Positions 38,103 through 47,375 of a DNA stretch of 64,000 nucleotides are shown here, piece by piece. How positions within the stretch are numbered: the first letter of the stretch is position 1; the number at the start of each line of letters is the position of its first letter. This DNA is from Streptococcus ovuberis (GTDB lineage Bacteria; Bacillota; Bacilli; Lactobacillales; Streptococcaceae), in assembly GCF_012396585.1 (NCBI RefSeq), contig NZ_JAAXPR010000008.1, positions 20,053-84,052 of the forward strand, written 5' to 3'. A program made the position numbers and the translations under genes. Under the pieces are notes generated by a model that had not been told where the DNA came from, searched no databases, and saw only the letters and a program-made list of their open reading frames with translations.

Positions 38103-38411
38103 CTATTTATTTTTATATAAATCAACAATTTCAGTGGCCATATCCTTGACGGTAATGGCGTTCATGAGATGGTCCTGGGCATGTACCATCAAGAGAGAGA
38201 CTTCTGTTTTTTCGCCTGCGGCTTCCTTGGTAAGAAGCTCAGTCTGAGCGTGATGGGCTTGGACCAGAGAGGCATTACACTCAGCTAGATATGCTTGTGC
38301 TTCCTCAAAGTCGCCTTTTTTAGCGGCGTAGATTGCCTTCATTGCCAGGCTTCTTGCATTGCCCCCATTGACGATGAGCCCCATGATAACTTGGGTTTGT
38401 TCGTTTTCCAT
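38103..38411 (-). CDS. PTS lactose/cellobiose-family EIIA
   Basis: A 102-residue helical phosphocarrier that passes phosphate from HPr to EIIB. The active-site region LLMVHAQDHLMNAITVKDMA (about 74-93) contains the phosphorylated histidine. First gene of the EIIA-EIIB-EIIC unit. A near-perfect cre site lies 80 bases upstream and the regulator is encoded immediately before it. Confidence 0.92.
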   Translation of the reverse strand: MENEQTQVIMGLIVNGGNARSLAMKAIYAAKKGDFEEAQAYLAECNASLVQAHHAQTELLTKEAAGEKTEVSLLMVHAQDHLMNAITVKDMATEIVDLYKNK

Positions 38412-38490
38412 AGACTTCCTTTCCTCTTCGTTTTGATAAATCTATCATACCCGCTCTCAGTCACAAACTCCACACCTTCTTCTGCCGTTT

Positions 38491-38504
38491 TGAAAACGGT
38501 AACT
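38491..38504 (+). promoter_or_regulatory. cre site upstream of the PTS operon
   Basis: TGAAAACGGTAACT matches TGWAANCGNTNWCA at 13 of 14 positions and is nested in the palindrome CCGTTTTGAAAACGG (38485-38499). It lies between regulator and EIIA and predicts carbon catabolite repression by CcpA. Confidence 0.65.
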
Positions 38505-38521
38505 CTCTCATTTGATAATAG

Positions 38522-38545
38522 AAAAAATCCCAGCAAGCTGAGATT
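38522..38545 (-). terminator. Terminator of the PRD regulator gene
   Basis: AAAATCTCAGC/GCTGGGATTTT hairpin (one wobble) with a TTTTTT run on the minus strand, starting at the stop codon. Confidence 0.8.
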
Positions 38546-40411
38546 TTAACTGAGGATATGAACCAAGGTTTCAAAACTTGGGTTGGCAATCAGCTTTTGG
38601 ATGGCCTCTTGATCAAAAAAGAGATTGCTGGTTTTCTCATAAAAAGTTTCCAATTGAGGATCTTCCTGAGAACCGATTGATAATAAGAAAATAACTTGGA
38701 CAGGGTTGTTTTTCCATAAGATTGGCTTGTCAAGAACGGCCACAGTGACAAAGCTCTGCTCGGTCAAAACCTTGTAGGGATGAGGAAGGGCAACTAAATT
38801 GCCAAAGTCGGTCTGTCCTAACTCTTCACGCTTCAGCACTGCCTCTTCGAATCCTTCCGGTAAGAGTCCAAAGCGATCGATATGTTGGCACATGAGTTGA
38901 ATGGCCTCTTCGCGAGTCTCAACTGACAGACGAGGCATAAAAAGATTGGTCGAGTAATAATCTAAAATCGTAGACTTATCACCACTTTCAAACATCTGTC
39001 GATAGGTCAAAATATCATTACTGTCAATGAAAAGATTGATTTCATAGATGGGAACAGGGTATTTTTTAGGTAGCGGGACGGTCGTAAAAATGTAGTCAAC
39101 CTGTTTGCCTTGGAAATCAAACTCTTCCAATTCCGCTACCGTACACTCATAGATTGTATCCAGATAGTCGCCGAAGGCCTGCTTATACTTAAATTTGAAG
39201 AGCTGCGAACTGCTCTTGCCCGATACACAAACCAAAACGATGGTTTTCTTCTCAATCTTACGATTGCGTTTTTCCGTTGCTAGCGCAAAAATAATGGCAA
39301 TATAAGCCACCTCATCCTCTGGAATATCGCATTGGTAATATTCCTTAAGACTAGTGCAAGCTGTCGCAGCGAGAGTGTAGGGGTAGGGATACTCCTGCTT
39401 AATCATCTCCAGCAAGGGATTTTGAGCGGCAATATTAAATTTCAATCGAATAGCCATTGGAACCAAGTGCTGATTCAAGGCCATCCGAAGTTCTAAATTT
39501 TGTCGGAAATCGAGTGCAAAGGTCTCATAAACCCGCGTCAGCATTTTATGGACCAGCTCATCAATCTGCCCTGTGATAACAAAGTTAGGACCATATTGAC
39601 TGTAAGAATCTGAAGAGAGATGTGCTCCATAAATAACAGCCAAAAACTGTCGTTCCTGCAAATTCAACTGTTGGCCAAACCTCGCCTCAATCAATCGGCT
39701 GTAGTCTGCGACAATGCGTTCCGTTGCTGGACTAATGACATCCGCTGGAACGTCGCCATCGACAATCGTAAAGCCTTGTTGTAGACGGTCTAGTGTTATA
39801 TTGATGTATTTTACCACATTCTCAAGAGCTATCTCTGACATGGTCACCTTGTGGCAGTGGTTACCATCTAGAATGGTTTCCATCAACCAAGCTTCACGGC
39901 TTCTATCCGCCAGCCTATCGTAGAGGGTATTCAGCAAGCAAATCCGCTTATGAAATTCCTGCCCCAAAACCTTAATCCCATAATTAGGCCGCCTATCCAA
40001 GAGAAGGTCGTAGGCCATTAAAATACTCTCCACGCGTTTTAGGTTAGCAGATAAGGTATTACGGGAAATATAGAATTGCTCTGCTATATCCTCCAATTTC
40101 ACATAGTCTTCAGACCTTAAGAGGAGTTGTAAAAGGGCTACCTGCCTTTGCTCGCTAGTCTCAGGAATATCTTTATCTTCCACGAAACGGGATACTTGGA
40201 GAAAGCTCGCTTCATCTTGAATCAACAGCTTATAGCCGAAATGGCGCTTGGATTCAATCGTTGCGCCATAGGCGGTCAGAATTTCCTTAAGCTCCTTGAT
40301 CCGTGTGCGAACGGTTTTCTCACTGATTTCGAGCTTATCCGCCAGGTCCTGGGAGGTTTGATAACTGTCTTGAGACATCAAATTCAACACATCATATAGC
40401 TTACTATCCAC
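38546..40411 (-). CDS. PRD-containing PTS-controlled transcription activator (LicR/MtlR type)
   Basis: A 621-residue regulator. Two N-terminal winged-helix domains (about 1-65, DVLNLMSQDSYQTSQDLADK; about 85-170), two PRDs (about 185-290 and 295-400) whose histidines are phosphorylated by PTS proteins, a GatB-like EIIB domain with Cys in VLVCVSGKSSSQLF (about 408) and a C-terminal EIIA domain with His in LVALPHPYKV (about 540). This layout belongs to DNA-binding activators, not RNA antiterminators. It most likely switches on the adjacent PTS and hydrolase genes. Confidence 0.9.
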   Translation of the reverse strand: MDSKLYDVLNLMSQDSYQTSQDLADKLEISEKTVRTRIKELKEILTAYGATIESKRHFGYKLLIQDEASFLQVSRFVEDKDIPETSEQRQVALLQLLLRSEDYVKLEDIAEQFYISRNTLSANLKRVESILMAYDLLLDRRPNYGIKVLGQEFHKRICLLNTLYDRLADRSREAWLMETILDGNHCHKVTMSEIALENVVKYINITLDRLQQGFTIVDGDVPADVISPATERIVADYSRLIEARFGQQLNLQERQFLAVIYGAHLSSDSYSQYGPNFVITGQIDELVHKMLTRVYETFALDFRQNLELRMALNQHLVPMAIRLKFNIAAQNPLLEMIKQEYPYPYTLAATACTSLKEYYQCDIPEDEVAYIAIIFALATEKRNRKIEKKTIVLVCVSGKSSSQLFKFKYKQAFGDYLDTIYECTVAELEEFDFQGKQVDYIFTTVPLPKKYPVPIYEINLFIDSNDILTYRQMFESGDKSTILDYYSTNLFMPRLSVETREEAIQLMCQHIDRFGLLPEGFEEAVLKREELGQTDFGNLVALPHPYKVLTEQSFVTVAVLDKPILWKNNPVQVIFLLSIGSQEDPQLETFYEKTSNLFFDQEAIQKLIANPSFETLVHILS

Positions 40412-40457
40412 CCTACTCTCCTTTCCAGCCCTAGATAAGGTAGTCTTTATCCATTCT

Positions 40458-40466
40458 ATTGTAGCA
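40458..40466 (-). promoter_or_regulatory. Extended -10 promoter of the PRD regulator
   Basis: TGCTACAAT on the minus strand, 46 bases before the ATG, with a weak TAGTCA 17 bases upstream. Confidence 0.5.
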
Positions 40467-40619
40467 AGAAGTCAGACGATTGACTATCCTAACTTTTACC
40501 GTAAAGAAAACGGAAACAGTTTCTGGCCCTAACCCACATTCCCCGAGTGACACTAGTCTAAAGTATTTTTAATGAATTCGTTCCCTCACTAGGAAATAAT
40601 TCTTAGAGAAGGATTGGAA

Positions 40620-40650
40620 ATAAAAGAAGACTGGACAAAATTGCCAGTCT
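40620..40650 (-). terminator. Terminator of gshAB
   Basis: AGACTGG (40628-40634) pairs with CCAGTCT (40644-40650); the minus strand continues TCTTTTATTT. Directly at the gshAB stop. Confidence 0.75.
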
Positions 40651-42923
40651 CAACATTTATTCCCATATTCCCACCTATACTCTGGAAAAAGCATTTTAAG
40701 AACATCGGTGGTCAGGCGACGTGACTGGCCGACAGCAGGAAAAATATGCATCATCATCATGGGGTTGAAGTTAGCTTCGATAATGCCGTAGCTGGTCGGA
40801 CAACTGTCAGCGGGTTGGCTAATGTCTGGAATAATCAAATCAACCCCACAAACCTTAGCCTGCATGGCCTTGGTAATGGCGACTGCAATTTCCTTGTAGG
40901 AGGGATGGACCTGATCTGTCATATCAATCGAGTCTCCACCTGTGCTGATATTAGAATTAGCGCGGAGGTAAACGACCTCCCCCTCTGGGACGATACTCTC
41001 TGCTGTCAGTCCTTGGGCTTTGAGTTGCAATCTTTCCAACTCGCCTAGCTCTATCTTTTTGAGCGGCGTTGATTTCCCATCGCCTCGAAGAGGATTGTCG
41101 TTTTTTGCGGTTACAAGTTCAGCGATTGTGGAAACACCGTCCCCGATGATATTGGCCGGCACGCGCAAGAGCACTGCTTTGGTTTCATCTCCCAAAACAA
41201 AGAATCTGTACTCCGTTCCAACCATAAAGTCCTCAACCATGACTTCTTTATCCTCTAAGAGGGCCAAATCCACTGCCTTAAGGAAATCTGCTTGCTCCAT
41301 TACTCCCTGCTCAAAAATACTGATCCCAAGGCCATAATTAGTTGATTTCGGTTTGATAACAATGGGTTTCCCTTTCACTTGAGAGAATACCTGCCTTGCC
41401 TCATCGAGATCCGTCAGCTGCAGACTGGCTGGCACCGTAAATCCTGCCTCTGCCAGAACTTTCTTAGTCACGACTTTATTTTCCATAATCAAGGGAGAAA
41501 TATAACGATCATGGCTGGTCATGTTGCCGTTTTTGACATATTCGGTATGGCCTTTGTAGCTGAGTTTCACAAATTGGTCACGTTCATCCAAGATTTCTAC
41601 TGCAAAGCCGTGTTGGATCGCATCAGCTAAGAAGGCTTGGGTGGATAACTCCATTGTTGCAAAGGCTTGTAGTCCGAAAGGTTGCTCTAGAACTGCCTGT
41701 TTATAAGATCGGGCAAGTTCCATCCCAAGCCGAGCCATGTCTTTGCCTTTTTCTTGATAGCTCAACCACAAGCGCCCTCCTAGCGTCAGCTCTGGCTTTT
41801 CTAACTGAGCCCGCTTAGCAGCAATCAAGGCCTTGTCAGCTTCTGGTAGATGGAGCTGCTCTGCCATTTCTTCCAAAAGGGTAAAGAAGGCTTCTGCTTC
41901 CTCTAGGTCAATAGCAGAGCTGAGAGGGTGGCTAAGGGCGGTCTCTTCTTTGAGACGTCTGCCTAGTTGGATGTCGACTTCAGTTTCCTCTAGCCAAAGG
42001 AGCCCCATCAAAAAGAGATGGATAAAACGCGCGTCATCTGTTGTTAGGCCATAAGGTGCAAAGGGATTGAGGTCAAAAATCCGAAACTCGACATACTGAA
42101 TCCCCTTATCCAGCAAGTCCTGAACGGACTGGCTACCCCGGAAGCGGACGCTCTCATAAAGCTCTTTCTCCGCAATCAAATCCCCTTGCTCAACTAGAGC
42201 ACGCAGGCTGGTCACATAGGCTTCGAGACTGTCAAAGGACACTCGGATATGGGGATCATTGACATAGCCATAGGAGCTTGCCCGAATGGATCGGACAGGT
42301 TCCTCGAGCCCCTGACTCCCTTGATAGTAGGCCTTCGGCGCCAAAGGCGTTGCCCCAAAGAGGTAAACCAAGAGCCATTGGTAACGTAAAAATTGACGAG
42401 CCAAGGCCATATAGACCTGATTCTGAATTTCCGAAAGGGGTTGCCCTTCCGTCGCTAATGCCTGTAAAAATGCTTGTTTCAGCCCAAAATTATAGTGAAT
42501 CCCAGAGACCATTTGCTTGTACTTGCCATATTTCTTTGTCAAGTATTCCCGATATCGAGTATTTTCTTCCCCCATCTGCGCCTCTACGATAGTCGCCTCA
42601 TCCGGTAGGAGAGCTGGCATCGACAAGGGCCAAAGGTATTCTTCCTCTGGCAATTGGCGCAAGGTCACTTCATGGATGGCCCCCAAAAAACGCAGGGCCT
42701 CACGGCTATGGTCAAACACAGGGGAAACCAGCTCCAGCTGTGATTCTGCAAAATCTGTCTGGATATAAGGATGGAAAGAACGGTCCCCAAACGCTTTTGG
42801 GTGTCTGGTCTGGCTGAGCCTACCGTCAGCTAGAACCCGCTGGCCTTCCTTTTCTATGCCAATAGTCGCTTGGGTAAATAGTCCTTCTAGCCCCTTTTCA
42901 ATAATCACCTGCTTCAGTGTCAT
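40650..42923 (-). CDS. gshAB: Bifunctional glutamate-cysteine ligase/glutathione synthetase
   Basis: A 757-residue fusion enzyme (GshF type) making glutathione in two ATP-dependent steps. The N-terminal half is a class I gamma-glutamylcysteine ligase (IGIEKEGQRVL, TDFAESQLELVSP, GIHYNFGL, YVEFRIFDLNPFAPYG). The C-terminal half is an ATP-grasp domain (KPIVIKPKSTNYGLGISIF, VMVEDFMVGTEYRFFV, GVDLIIPD, EANFNPMMMMHIFPA). Length and order match streptococcal enzymes. Relevant to oxidative-stress defence, as are dpr and msrAB in this window. Confidence 0.95.
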   Translation of the reverse strand: MTLKQVIIEKGLEGLFTQATIGIEKEGQRVLADGRLSQTRHPKAFGDRSFHPYIQTDFAESQLELVSPVFDHSREALRFLGAIHEVTLRQLPEEEYLWPLSMPALLPDEATIVEAQMGEENTRYREYLTKKYGKYKQMVSGIHYNFGLKQAFLQALATEGQPLSEIQNQVYMALARQFLRYQWLLVYLFGATPLAPKAYYQGSQGLEEPVRSIRASSYGYVNDPHIRVSFDSLEAYVTSLRALVEQGDLIAEKELYESVRFRGSQSVQDLLDKGIQYVEFRIFDLNPFAPYGLTTDDARFIHLFLMGLLWLEETEVDIQLGRRLKEETALSHPLSSAIDLEEAEAFFTLLEEMAEQLHLPEADKALIAAKRAQLEKPELTLGGRLWLSYQEKGKDMARLGMELARSYKQAVLEQPFGLQAFATMELSTQAFLADAIQHGFAVEILDERDQFVKLSYKGHTEYVKNGNMTSHDRYISPLIMENKVVTKKVLAEAGFTVPASLQLTDLDEARQVFSQVKGKPIVIKPKSTNYGLGISIFEQGVMEQADFLKAVDLALLEDKEVMVEDFMVGTEYRFFVLGDETKAVLLRVPANIIGDGVSTIAELVTAKNDNPLRGDGKSTPLKKIELGELERLQLKAQGLTAESIVPEGEVVYLRANSNISTGGDSIDMTDQVHPSYKEIAVAITKAMQAKVCGVDLIIPDISQPADSCPTSYGIIEANFNPMMMMHIFPAVGQSRRLTTDVLKMLFPEYRWEYGNKC

Positions 42924-43066
42924 CTCTTACTCCTCTTCTTTGCCACAAGTCTTATCCCAACCTTACCAAAAAATAAGTATAAAGGCAAAAATTTTTGAAC
43001 GAAACGGGAATTTTTTTGAAAACTAGCCGTTTTCCTTAGCCGCCTTAAATCAGCCAGCTTCTTTTA

Positions 43067-43075
43067 TGGTAAAAT
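43067..43075 (+). promoter_or_regulatory. Extended -10 promoter ending at the rluD-like start
   Basis: TGGTAAAAT; six bases separate it from the ATG at 43082, implying a leaderless mRNA. No clear -35. Confidence 0.6.
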
Positions 43076-43081
43076 AGGACT

Positions 43082-43978
43082 ATGAAATTCCAAATCCTTA
43101 TCCCACAAGCCTTTCCTTGTATGACTGTTAAAGAACTCTTAGAAGATTATCTCTTGATCCCTCGTAAAATCAGGCATTTTTTACGAACCAAAAAACATGT
43201 CACAATCAATGACCAAGTGATTAACTGGCAAAGCTTGGTCAAGCCTGGTGATATCTTGACCCTTGTCTTTGATGAGGAGGATTATCCCCCAAAAGTCCTT
43301 CCAAGTGGTCAAGCCAAACTAGTAGAGGCACTCTACGAAGACGAGCACCTGATCATTGTCAACAAACCCGAAGGCATGAAGACCCATGCCAATGAACCAC
43401 AGGAAATCGCCCTGCTTAATCACGTTTCAACCTATGTTGGACAAACTTGTTACGTGGTTCACCGCTTGGACATGGAAACCAGTGGCGCTATCTTATTGGC
43501 TAAAAATCCTTTTATCCTCCCTGTCCTCAATCGCCTGCTAGAAGATCGGCAAATCAAACGGACCTATCTGGCCCTCTGTCAGGGAAATATTCCCATCCAG
43601 TCTTGGAGCATTACGGATAAGATTGGCAGGGACCGCCACGATCGACGAAAACGCTTGGTCGATCCTAAAAAGGGACAAGCAGCCCATACACAGGTGACAC
43701 TTCTCGGCCAGAACAAGCAGGTCAGCCTTGTCCAATGCCAACTCCAGACTGGTCGCACCCATCAGATCCGGGTCCACCTGAGCCACCACGGACACGCTAT
43801 TTTAGGCGACCCCCTCTACAGTCCTTTAAAAGCCCCACGCCTCATGCTCCATGCCAAGGAACTCCGTTTCCATCACCCCTTCACCTTGGAGGAAGTCTGC
43901 GTAACGGCTCCTTCAAAAAGCTTTGAAAATGCTCTAAAAAGCACCTTCCATAATGGCAACGAAAAGAAATACCAATAG
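43082..43978 (+). CDS. RluD-family pseudouridine synthase
   Basis: A 298-residue RNA pseudouridine synthase of the RluA/RluC/RluD family. An S4-like N-terminus (LLEDYLLIPRKIRHFLRTKK) precedes the catalytic domain with the signature HRLDMETSGAILLAK (catalytic Asp near residue 127) and TGRTHQIRVHLSHHGHAILGDPLY. Which uridine it modifies cannot be told. Divergent from gshAB. The ATG lies at the end of the promoter and lacks a ribosome site. Confidence 0.92.
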   Translation: MKFQILIPQAFPCMTVKELLEDYLLIPRKIRHFLRTKKHVTINDQVINWQSLVKPGDILTLVFDEEDYPPKVLPSGQAKLVEALYEDEHLIIVNKPEGMKTHANEPQEIALLNHVSTYVGQTCYVVHRLDMETSGAILLAKNPFILPVLNRLLEDRQIKRTYLALCQGNIPIQSWSITDKIGRDRHDRRKRLVDPKKGQAAHTQVTLLGQNKQVSLVQCQLQTGRTHQIRVHLSHHGHAILGDPLYSPLKAPRLMLHAKELRFHHPFTLEEVCVTAPSKSFENALKSTFHNGNEKKYQ

Positions 43979-44105
43979 AAGCTCTTTGTTGCATTAGAGG
44001 CACCCCCCTTTTAAAAGAACCTGATACAAAATTTTCTCGGCATAGAAAAACAGAGGGTCACATTTGAACTGCTCCCTGTCAAGTGGACAATGAACTAATA
44101 AAAGA

Positions 44106-44460
44106 TTAGGCAACGGCCTTGTTCCTCATTTCAAGAGGGGCAAGGCCGTTGTTGCACTCTTGAAACTGTTCATGATTGCAAAAGAAGATGTAGGCGTCCA
44201 TGTCAGCACTCATCTTCTCTTCCTCAGTCAAATTAGGCTTGCTTTCAAGCCTTTTCCCAAGACGGTCAAGAAGCCTTTGACTGCCATCCTTTTCCAATTT
44301 ACGCCCCAGGAATAAACCTGCTGGTCAGACACGCCATATGTCTCACCAGCAGCTGGCTCGTTTTTCGCGTTAGCAATGGTGAAGGTGACAATTTCAACAC
44401 GTTCTTCAAACGGGATCTTGCGTCCTTGTTTCAGACAACTTAATCCTTTACTAGTGGCTT
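44106..44460 (-). pseudogene. IS3 transposase remnant: end of orfA joined to end of orfB
   Basis: After the frameshift near 44460 the orfA product continues as KGLSCLKQGRKIPFEER, TYGVSDQQVYSW and a second helix-turn-helix half. A second shift near 44300 leads to LTEEEKM and then directly to DAYIFFCNHEQFQECNNGLA and the MRNKAVA terminus of orfB. The DDE catalytic core is deleted. Confidence 0.75.
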
Positions 44461-44461
44461 G

Positions 44462-44794
44462 TCATGCCTTACTACTCGTATACTGGTTTATCCAACGTTT
44501 GAGAATACTGCGGTGAGAGCTATTGTAACGATCAACAATCGTCTCTAGTCCTCCTAGACCAGCTAGATCATCCTGTACAGCCCGTTCTTTCAACGCTTTA
44601 CCATAATGCTTCCACGTTCTGCTCTCTGTTAATCCTTCTATCCCCAATCGTTGGTATCGGCTAATCCAACTTTTGAGGGTTGTCTGACTAACGGCGTAGG
44701 ATTTTACTAAGGAGAAAATGGCTACCCCTTGTTCTAAATACTGCAGTACACTGTTTAGCTTTTCCTCTACTGATTTTGGACTTCTTTTGGACAT
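44462..44794 (-). pseudogene. IS3 orfA, N-terminal part, truncated by frameshift
   Basis: 110 codons from ATG 44794 (GGGGAG upstream) with two helix-turn-helix units of the IS150 OrfA type (SVEEKLNSVLQYLEQGVAIF; VSQTTLKSWISRYQRLGIEG). The frame ends early at TGA where the continuation lies in another frame. Confidence 0.75.
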
Positions 44795-44879
44795 AGGAAA
44801 ACTCCCCTCATAGTTGTAGTGAAATGTTGTTTTTTCACTGTCCACTATAAGGGGAGTATATCACCTGTGAAGCTCTGTT

Positions 44880-45038
44880 TTAGTTTTGAGGGATTTTCTG
44901 ACTGTATTCGATGGTTTCAAAGTGGTCATCCCAACCATCAACCGGTATCGTCAACGTCATCGCAAGTCCAATGTCCAGTTCTTTTCCGATGTCTTGTGAC
45001 TCTTTTTGGCGTTCCTTGTCAATCAGGCGTTGAGTCAT
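44880..45038 (-). CDS. Small unassigned open frame beside the IS3 remnant
   Basis: A 52-codon frame from ATG 45038: MTQRLIDKERQKESQDIGKE at the start and IPVDGWDDHFETIEYSQKIP near the end. Codon use looks coding and the sequence is hydrophilic. A stop codon lies just upstream and no ribosome site is seen, so it may be a fragment of a larger lost gene. Not recognised as any family. Confidence 0.3.
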   Translation of the reverse strand: MTQRLIDKERQKESQDIGKELDIGLAMTLTIPVDGWDDHFETIEYSQKIPQN

Positions 45039-45235
45039 CAGCTACCAATCCCCAGCTAAGCAAGGACAACTTAATTTTCCTGACGCCCATGTTCAGTAAC
45101 TGCGACAACTCACGTCACTTGGAGACACTTTTTAAGAAGGTGCAGAGAGCTCTGTTAGCCGCTGTAATGGTGGATGAGATGGGGAGACAATCATTAATTC
45201 GTCAGAATACTTTTTCGCCACACTTCCCTAAATAT
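45039..45235. other. Degenerate DNA between IS3 remnant and MITE-like element
   Basis: A plus-strand frame runs through this part (ending 45238) with a stretch HLETLFKKVQRALLAAVMVDEMGRQS that could be residual coding sequence, but no start, ribosome site or family is recognised. Confidence 0.3.
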
Positions 45236-45401
45236 TAGAACCTGTATTCACAATAGAAACACTGACTAGAATGGGCGAATTTTAGCTTACTCACTATCAG
45301 ATGTTCTGGTAGTACGGCCATTATGCCCGCAAAAATTGTCCTCAGTTGGCCAAAAACTAGCCTAATTAACTTAGTATTCCTATTATAAATACAGGTTCTT
45401 A
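45236..45401. repeat. 166-bp MITE-like element with imperfect terminal inverted repeats
   Basis: Left end 45236-45256 (TAGAACCTGTATTCACAATAG) matches the reverse complement of the right end 45380-45401 (core AATACAGGTTCT) at about 18 of 21 positions. No coding capacity. TA-like bases occur at both ends, as for elements moved by IS630/mariner transposases. Confidence 0.55.
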
Positions 45402-45659
45402 GAATCGAGGGTGAAACAGTCTACCAGACGATTCACTCCCGCCTCCGCATAGGGGTGAGTTGCTGTGCCCTTCTCAGGTTTTCCCGTCCTGAACCCCTCA
45501 ACCACTGTGCCTTGATTAAATGGCGATAGTAACATTTTTATCTTAGCCTGAGCTTAAAAATCAGGACGTAAAAGGGAGAGCTTCTAAAATTTCAATTTGA
45601 TCTTTTTTTTATCCTTTAGAACATGATTGGAAAGAAAGAGCATGCTGAACATTTAAAAA
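45402..45659. other. Non-coding DNA before the histidine kinase gene end
   Basis: Contains a motif GTGAAACAGTCTACCAGACG (45411-45430) that recurs in altered form at 56010-56030. No terminator with a clear T-run is seen for the two-component operon. Confidence 0.35.
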
Positions 45660-47375
45660 TTACAGTTCTTTGACTCGCTTCGGCAAAAAGAGGCTAACCT
45701 GTGTAAAGTGGTCTTTTTCAGAGGTAATTTCCATATGATAGTCCGTGCCAAATTGCAGAGCTAGGCGCTGATCGACATTTTTAAGACCAACTCCGCCTTG
45801 ATGGACGGTTTTTGTTGTCCCCGTTGCCTTATTTTGACTATCCATCCCTTTACCGTTATCGCGAATGTCAATGCGTAGGTGCTCTGTTGTTTCACTAACA
45901 GTAACTTCAATCAGTCCATCACGCTCGACTTCCTTGATACCGTGGTAAATGGCATTTTCGACAATCGGCTGTAAAATTAACTTGGGTACTTGATAGTCTG
46001 CGTAGACTGGCAATTCATGGAGTTCATAGTTGAGCTTATTGCCATAGCGCTGCTTTTGAATAAAGAGATATTGACGGACATGTTCCATCTCATCCTTAAG
46101 ACAAATTTGCTCATTGCCATTATTGAGAGCAATGCGAAAATATTTTGCCAACGCTTTGGTAATTTCCACCACGCGCTTGCGGTCATTGAATTCTGTCATC
46201 CAAACAATTGTATCTAGCGTATTGTAGAGGAAATGAGGGTTGATTTGACTGGCTAATGCCACCAGTTCATACTCCCGAATATCCTGCTCTTGTTGCTTGA
46301 CAGAAGCCATGAGAGCGTCGATTTGATCCAGCATTTTATTGAAATAGCGCGACAAATCTAACAGTTCAGCCGTTCCCACTTCCTTGGCACGCAGGTGTGA
46401 CTGCCCCTGCCCAACTGCCAAAATAACCTCCTGCAAGTCACGAATCGGTTTTAACCAGATACGAATGACCAAAGCTGAACCCAAGCCAGAAATCAAGAGG
46501 GCAACCAAGCCTGATCCCAAGAAGGCGTATAGGATTTGATGACGAACCATGTGGAGTTCATCAAGAGACGATACCCCAACCAAGGTCCACTGACTGTCTG
46601 GAATTTCAATCTGATAGACGAATTCTTTTTCAGAAGAGGTATAGCCATTTTCCACTGCCAAGTATGGCTGCATCGCATCCATCTCTTCCTTAGAGGAATA
46701 GACTTCTTTTTTTGGATGATAGACAAACTCTTTCTGAGAATTGACAATAAAAGCGAAACCTGTATCGCCTAGTGTTAGTTGATCCAAATAGTTTTCTAAC
46801 CTACTATAGTCAATATCTAGTCGTAGTACTCCCTTATTGTTGCCCTCGCTGTCCTCAATCTCTCGTGTAATCGAAATAACCCATTGTTCTCCCTTTTGGG
46901 TCAGAGATTCCTTATGAGCAGGGGTCAAAACAGGCATGGCTTTCTGGTCAATGGCTGCTTGATACCAAGATTCCGCCATCATATCACTAGAAGTTTTCAT
47001 GGTGAGCTGGCTATCTGTCGAAACCACCTGACCTTCTTTGGTCACTAAGACGGCAGAGACCAAATCAACATCTCCCATAAGCAAGCTATTCATCAAAAAG
47101 AGCAACGCCTCTTTGTGATCTTCATCAGGATGAGCAATATACTCTTTCAGTAACCGATTCCCTGCCAAACTATTGGTTGTCTGCTTTAGCTTGTTCAGAT
47201 AGGAAGTAATGAATGAGCCACTCTGCTGCAAACTATCGCGCGTTTTCTGCTCGATCAGATGCCCAATTTCAGTAGAACTCGTCTGGTAATAGAAGGTTCC
47301 GACCACCCCAAGTAGAGCCATCATCACTAAAAAACTATAGAGAAATAATTGCACTGCCAAGGAATGTTTTCTCAT
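45660..47375 (-). CDS. Sensor histidine kinase, YesM/HK09 type
   Basis: A 571-residue membrane kinase. Transmembrane helix about 10-30, an extracellular double-Cache-like sensor about 35-275, second helix about 280-305, HAMP, then the LytS/YesM His_kinase domain with ALASQINPHFLYNTLDTIVW (phospho-His about 375) and an ATPase domain with VENAIYHGIKE and DNGKGMD. ATG overlaps the response regulator stop by four bases. In pneumococcus the analogous pair (TCS09) lies beside the etrx-msrAB operon, as here. Confidence 0.9.
   Translation of the reverse strand: MRKHSLAVQLFLYSFLVMMALLGVVGTFYYQTSSTEIGHLIEQKTRDSLQQSGSFITSYLNKLKQTTNSLAGNRLLKEYIAHPDEDHKEALLFLMNSLLMGDVDLVSAVLVTKEGQVVSTDSQLTMKTSSDMMAESWYQAAIDQKAMPVLTPAHKESLTQKGEQWVISITREIEDSEGNNKGVLRLDIDYSRLENYLDQLTLGDTGFAFIVNSQKEFVYHPKKEVYSSKEEMDAMQPYLAVENGYTSSEKEFVYQIEIPDSQWTLVGVSSLDELHMVRHQILYAFLGSGLVALLISGLGSALVIRIWLKPIRDLQEVILAVGQGQSHLRAKEVGTAELLDLSRYFNKMLDQIDALMASVKQQEQDIREYELVALASQINPHFLYNTLDTIVWMTEFNDRKRVVEITKALAKYFRIALNNGNEQICLKDEMEHVRQYLFIQKQRYGNKLNYELHELPVYADYQVPKLILQPIVENAIYHGIKEVERDGLIEVTVSETTEHLRIDIRDNGKGMDSQNKATGTTKTVHQGGVGLKNVDQRLALQFGTDYHMEITSEKDHFTQVSLFLPKRVKEL

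Larger units (their letters stand above)
44070..44858 (-). mobile_element. Decayed IS3-family (IS150 group) element
   Basis: Terminal inverted repeats of about 25 bases: left 44070-44094 (contains GTGGACAATGAA) and right 44834-44858 (complement contains AGTGGACAGTGAA). The right end adds a hairpin, ACTCCCCTCATAGT against ACTATAAGGGGAGT. Inside are a frameshifted orfA and only the last part of orfB. At 789 bp it is roughly half of a full element. A second copy of the same end occurs at 52139-52200. Confidence 0.8.

Noticed and set aside
40650..42923. Cyanophycin synthetase-like enzyme
   Set aside because: The ATP-grasp half is similar, but the N-terminal half is a glutamate-cysteine ligase, which fits fused GshAB.
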